Assembly: GCA_003135995.1 (NCBI GenBank)
Contig: PNBM01000115.1
Coordinates: forward strand, 14,160-23,115
Direction: 5' to 3'
DNA from: Ignavibacteriota bacterium
GTDB taxonomy: Bacteria > Bacteroidota > Ignavibacteria > Tepidaquicellales > Tepidaquicellaceae
DNA: 8,956 nt
Shown here: piece by piece, positions 7,124-8,956 of the stretch
Numbering within the stretch: position 1 is the first letter of the stretch
How the letters are laid out: each line of letters opens with the position of its first letter
Notes under the pieces: generated by a model
Database searches by the model: none
Told to the model about the DNA's origin: nothing
The model's input: the letters and a program-made list of their open reading frames with translations, nothing else
Translations under genes and position numbers: made by a program

Positions 7124-7273
7124 ATGTTAGCATTTGAACTTACAATAGGAATTGCAATCTTTACTAATTTGCCTAAAATTTATTCCACACTTATTCGTCT
7201 TATACAAGTAGTAAATAATTATACTTTTGATTTTATTTACTCAGCAAAAGTAGTAATTATCACTATCTTATAA
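7124..7273 (+). CDS. Doubtful 49-aa hydrophobic ORF after the repeat
   Basis: An ATG just after the repeat opens 49 codons (opening MLAFELTIGIAIFTNLPKIY, closing with VVIITIL). It is rich in Ile, Leu, Thr and Val. The repeat tail GGTGAGG sits about 9 nt upstream and could act as a Shine-Dalgarno. No family is recognised and no promoter is seen. A frame of this length and bias can arise by chance in AT-rich DNA, so it is listed only as a candidate. Confidence 0.2.
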   Translation: MLAFELTIGIAIFTNLPKIYSTLIRLIQVVNNYTFDFIYSAKVVIITIL

Positions 7274-7426
7274 CAAATAACACACAAAACCCGAAAAAGT
7301 AGTTTCCGTACTATGCTTCTTTAAGTAGATGCTAATTTTTTTCTCAATATGAGATATAATTTTCTTAAAATGAGTCTAAATACTGTTTTATTAGCGCAAA
7401 ATATAATAAAATTCAAAAAAATAAAT
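7274..7426. other. AT-rich non-coding stretch upstream of the sigma-54 promoter
   Basis: I see no credible gene here. Besides the two dyads at 7341-7375 it holds AAGTAG at 7297 and 7323; two more copies lie at 7206 and 7248, inside the doubtful 49-aa ORF. Their spacing is irregular (42, 49 and 26 bp), so they may be chance. The stretch is best read as the upstream regulatory region of the microprotein unit. Confidence 0.4.
7341..7375 (+). promoter_or_regulatory. Two imperfect dyads 21 bp apart, candidate activator site
   Basis: TTCTCAATATGAGA (7341-7354) and TTCTTAAAATGAGT (7362-7375) agree at 11 of 14 positions. The first contains the inverted repeat TCTCA-ATA-TGAGA. The 21-bp offset equals two helical turns, so two protein dimers would bind the same face. 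The dyads lie about 85 and 105 bp before the predicted transcription start, the usual place for a sigma-54 enhancer-binding protein. A weaker TTCTT half-site at 7317 may be a third element. The binding protein is unknown. Confidence 0.45.
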
Positions 7427-7442
7427 TGGCATTGAATTTGCT
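7427..7442 (+). promoter_or_regulatory. Sigma-54 (RpoN) -24/-12 promoter
   Basis: TGGCATTGAATTTGCT matches the consensus TGGCAYRNNNNTTGCW at every defined position except the R. The invariant GG (7428-7429) and GC (7440-7441) are separated by exactly 10 nt. A start near 7453 gives a 5' leader of about 39 nt to the 35-aa ORF, with a Shine-Dalgarno in the right place. No other sigma-54 motif was noticed in front of the genes of this window. Confidence 0.78.
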
Positions 7443-7491
7443 AATATTATAAAGAGTAAAATTTAAAATCTTAAAATGAAAGGGATTCAAA

Positions 7492-7599
7492 ATGACAGAA
7501 ACATCTACACAAAAATTAAATTTATCCAGGTTTGATATAAGTTTCATTATTCTTATTCTTACACTCGTAGTTTTTCTCGTAGCAGGTTTTATAGTTTAA
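7492..7599 (+). CDS. 35-aa single-span membrane microprotein under sigma-54 control
   Basis: An ATG at 7492 opens a 35-residue frame. Residues 1-15 are polar (MTETSTQKLNLSRFD); residues 16-35 are one uninterrupted membrane helix (ISFIILILTLVVFLVAGFIV) reaching the very C-terminus. All charged residues precede the helix, so a tail-anchored or N-in/C-out inner-membrane topology is likely. AAAGGGA (7479-7485) is a well-placed Shine-Dalgarno, 6 nt from the ATG, and a near-consensus sigma-54 promoter lies 50 nt upstream; an intrinsic terminator follows at 7728-7758. The gene therefore looks like a complete monocistronic unit. I do not recognise the protein. Possible roles, all inference, are a regulator of a membrane complex, a stress-induced membrane peptide or a toxin-like peptide; no antitoxin RNA is evident. 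An overlapping ATG at 7476 in another frame gives only 19 codons and is less likely. Confidence 0.72.
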   Translation: MTETSTQKLNLSRFDISFIILILTLVVFLVAGFIV

Positions 7600-7616
7600 T
7601 CCGAGTGACTTTCATT

Positions 7617-7639
7617 ATTTTTTACGGGAGGTAAAAAAT
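7617..7639 (+). other. AT-rich hairpin presenting GGGAG in its loop, 3' UTR of the microprotein
   Basis: ATTTTTTAC (7617-7625) and GTAAAAAAT (7631-7639) form a 9-bp stem with the 5-nt loop GGGAG, starting 17 nt after the microprotein stop. GGGAGG looks like a Shine-Dalgarno, yet no usable start codon follows. A GGA in a hairpin loop is what CsrA-type proteins recognise, but the match is loose and whether the organism has CsrA is unknown. Confidence 0.45.
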
Positions 7640-7727
7640 TAAAGTTAGAAAAAAATTTTAGTAAAGCAATAATAATTCAAAATACAAGTTTAGTTCGAGA
7701 TGCATTCATAATGTGTAAATCACCTCA

Positions 7728-7758
7728 AAAAGCAGCCTATTCCCCCAAGGCTGCTTTT
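7728..7758 (+). terminator. Rho-independent terminator of the microprotein transcript
   Basis: AAAAGCAGCC (7728-7737) and GGCTGCTTTT (7749-7758) form a perfect 10-bp stem with an 11-nt loop; CCTTTTT follows. With a start near 7453 it predicts a transcript of about 300 nt, of which only 108 nt are coding. Confidence 0.85.
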
Positions 7759-7835
7759 CCTTTTTATATATCTTTCAAATTCAAAGAAAATTATTTGTGC
7801 TCCCGTTCATATTGATAAAAATTTCAAAAATACAC

Positions 7836-7861
7836 AAAAAAACCCGAATTAATCGGGTTTT
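7836..7861 (-). terminator. Rho-independent terminator of the leftward T9SS cargo gene
   Basis: AAAACCCGA (7839-7847) and TCGGGTTTT (7853-7861) form a 9-bp stem with a 5-nt loop. On the minus strand the hairpin lies 32 nt after the TAA of the cargo gene and runs into seven T (A7836-A7842 on the plus strand). On the plus strand only four T follow, so leftward use is favoured. Confidence 0.85.
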
Positions 7862-7893
7862 GAAAATTTAAAGTCTTGTGGAGATAAATATCA

Positions 7894-8956
7894 TTATTTT
7901 ATCAAAATCATTCTTTTCGTCGCTGTATACTTATCCGTTATAAAACGGTAAAAATAAATTCCGCTTGCTGCCGGGTAATTAGGAAATTGGTTAATGGAAA
8001 ATGGTACTTCATATGTTCCGGGTTGTAATTTCTCATTAACCAAAGTAGCTATTTCTTTTCCAAGGATATCATAAACTTTTAAAACGATCAGGGGATTCCC
8101 GATTTGAGCATGCGGTGATGACAATAAGGGAATACTAAACTTAATATTTGTCGAAGGATTAAAAGGATTCGGATAGTTATTAAATAATTTATATTCCGCA
8201 GGTACTTCCGAACTTAACCGGTTAATTCCGACATTAGCAGTTGAAAATTTCCACCATACTGATTTTTGTCCCCATCCCATTTCATTCCTTGCACTTACTC
8301 TCCAATAATATAAGGATGAACCGTTTAAGGAATCTATGATCAATAAAGTATCATCGGCTGCTTTTGCAATGTAACCGTAGAGACTTGAAGTATCGAGAGT
8401 AAATTCAATTAAATATTTATTAATTACATCTGTTCCGCCTTTTCCCGGCAATTTGATTGAAGTAATTTCAAACGGTTTATTCCATTTAAATGTAACAGGC
8501 AGTGTTAGAAATTGCGAATTATTTATTGGTGAAGCAAGTGTTACAACGTTCGGAAGCCCCATTGTTTTAAAATTGTAAACAGATGAAAATGTGCTTGAGT
8601 TAGCGGGATTCATAGCTTTAACTCGCCAGAAATATTTAGATAAAATATTAAGTGAATAAACCATTTTTGTAGTATCGGTTAAAAGTGAATCCCTGTAAAC
8701 GAATGTGCTGAAAAGAGAATCCGGCGAAACCTGCAGGCAATAATTATTCGCTCCGGTCGATTTGCTCCAGTACAACTGAACGCTGGTTAATAATCCGTTC
8801 GCTCCATTCGAAGGTGAAATTAATACAGGAACCTGTGCCTGAGGATAAACACTAATAAATTTTATAAGTGTGTCGTTATTTCTCGCAGTATCCGAAGCTA
8901 ATGAGGTGATACCAACTACTTTTAAATTTCCGGCCGGCGCATTGAAGTTTGAAAAA
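7894..8956 (-). CDS. T9SS-secreted protein with FnIII-like repeats and type A sorting domain, 5'-truncated
   Basis: The C-terminal 353 residues of a large exported protein are visible. The frame has no stop up to the right edge, so the true start lies outside; a TTG at 8773-8775 is internal. Two fibronectin-III-like units can be seen, about residues 43-131 (LISPSNG, LYWSKSTGANNYCLQVS, YFWRVKAMN) and 135-240 (LASPINNSQ, VTFKWNKP, YYWRVSARN). The last 100 residues are a type IX secretion type A sorting domain: NYPNPFNPST (260-269), LKVYDILGKEIATLVNE (292-308), SGIYFYR (331-337) and a basic end KRMILIK. The domain directs passage through the type IX pore and is then removed, with cargo released or attached to the surface. 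Two short insertions, PLLSSPHAQIGNPLI (276-290) and INQFPNYPA (321-329), lengthen the sorting domain compared with typical members. The function of the missing N-terminal part cannot be told. Confidence 0.92.
   Translation of the reverse strand, partial: FSNFNAPAGNLKVVGITSLASDTARNNDTLIKFISVYPQAQVPVLISPSNGANGLLTSVQLYWSKSTGANNYCLQVSPDSLFSTFVYRDSLLTDTTKMVYSLNILSKYFWRVKAMNPANSSTFSSVYNFKTMGLPNVVTLASPINNSQFLTLPVTFKWNKPFEITSIKLPGKGGTDVINKYLIEFTLDTSSLYGYIAKAADDTLLIIDSLNGSSLYYWRVSARNEMGWGQKSVWWKFSTANVGINRLSSEVPAEYKLFNNYPNPFNPSTNIKFSIPLLSSPHAQIGNPLIVLKVYDILGKEIATLVNEKLQPGTYEVPFSINQFPNYPAASGIYFYRFITDKYTATKRMILIK

Noticed and set aside
7206..7328. Four copies of AAGTAG as a direct-repeat array
   Set aside because: Spacing is irregular (42, 49 and 26 bp) and the hexamer is too short to stand out in AT-rich DNA.
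7476..7535. ATG at 7476 opening a 19-codon frame overlapping the microprotein
   Set aside because: It has no good Shine-Dalgarno, is shorter and encodes no recognisable segment, while the frame from 7492 has a well-placed SD and a clean membrane helix.
7711..7809. Thirty-two-codon frame (MCKSPQ...) running through the terminator at 7728-7758
   Set aside because: Its codons are formed by the terminator hairpin itself, and there is no Shine-Dalgarno.
8773..8775. TTG at 8773-8775 as start of the leftward cargo protein
   Set aside because: Sixty more codons are open to the edge and supply the first strand of the FnIII-like unit; the protein is truncated by the window.

Overview
The window is AT-rich and reads like the chromosome of a member of the Bacteroidota/Chlorobi supergroup, most likely near Ignavibacteria. 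The main evidence is the leftward gene at the right edge. It ends in a type IX secretion (T9SS) type A sorting domain with NYPNPFNPST, VYDILGKEIATLVNE and a basic C-terminus, preceded by fibronectin-III-like repeats. Two small outer-membrane beta-barrel proteins and weak or absent Shine-Dalgarno sites at several genes agree with this. The lineage is an inference; no rRNA or other phylogenetic marker is present.

Left half (3-4306, all +). A 5'-truncated purF (first step of purine synthesis) is followed by a secreted beta-barrel protein, an M24B Xaa-Pro aminopeptidase with all five metal ligands, and a second secreted beta-barrel protein. Gaps are 43, 17 and 81 nt, and a strong intrinsic terminator closes the run. 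The genes are co-directional but not obviously functionally linked.

Middle (4329-6897, +). A two-gene ABC-2 type exporter follows: an ATPase and a six-helix permease whose start and stop codons overlap, the permease using a TTG start behind a strong Shine-Dalgarno. The ATPase start lies only about 22 nt after the terminator T-tract, so the source of its transcript is unclear. A 71-aa two-helix membrane protein of unknown function comes next.

Right intergenic region (6898-7893). This stretch is far from empty. It holds (i) a near-tandem, 86% identical duplication that copies the last codons of the 71-aa gene plus a C/T-rich palindromic repeat, one copy being interrupted by a second palindrome; (ii) a doubtful 49-aa ORF; and (iii) a compact unit with two 14-bp imperfect dyads 21 bp apart, a near-consensus sigma-54 promoter (TGGCATTGAATTTGCT), a Shine-Dalgarno, a 35-aa single-membrane-span microprotein, a hairpin with an SD-like loop, and an intrinsic terminator. 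The predicted transcript is about 300 nt. This sigma-54 microprotein unit is the most interesting item in the window.

Right edge (7894-8956, -). A large T9SS cargo protein, open at its 5' end, converges on the microprotein unit, with its own terminator between them. No tRNA, rRNA, CRISPR array, transposase or prophage gene was seen.
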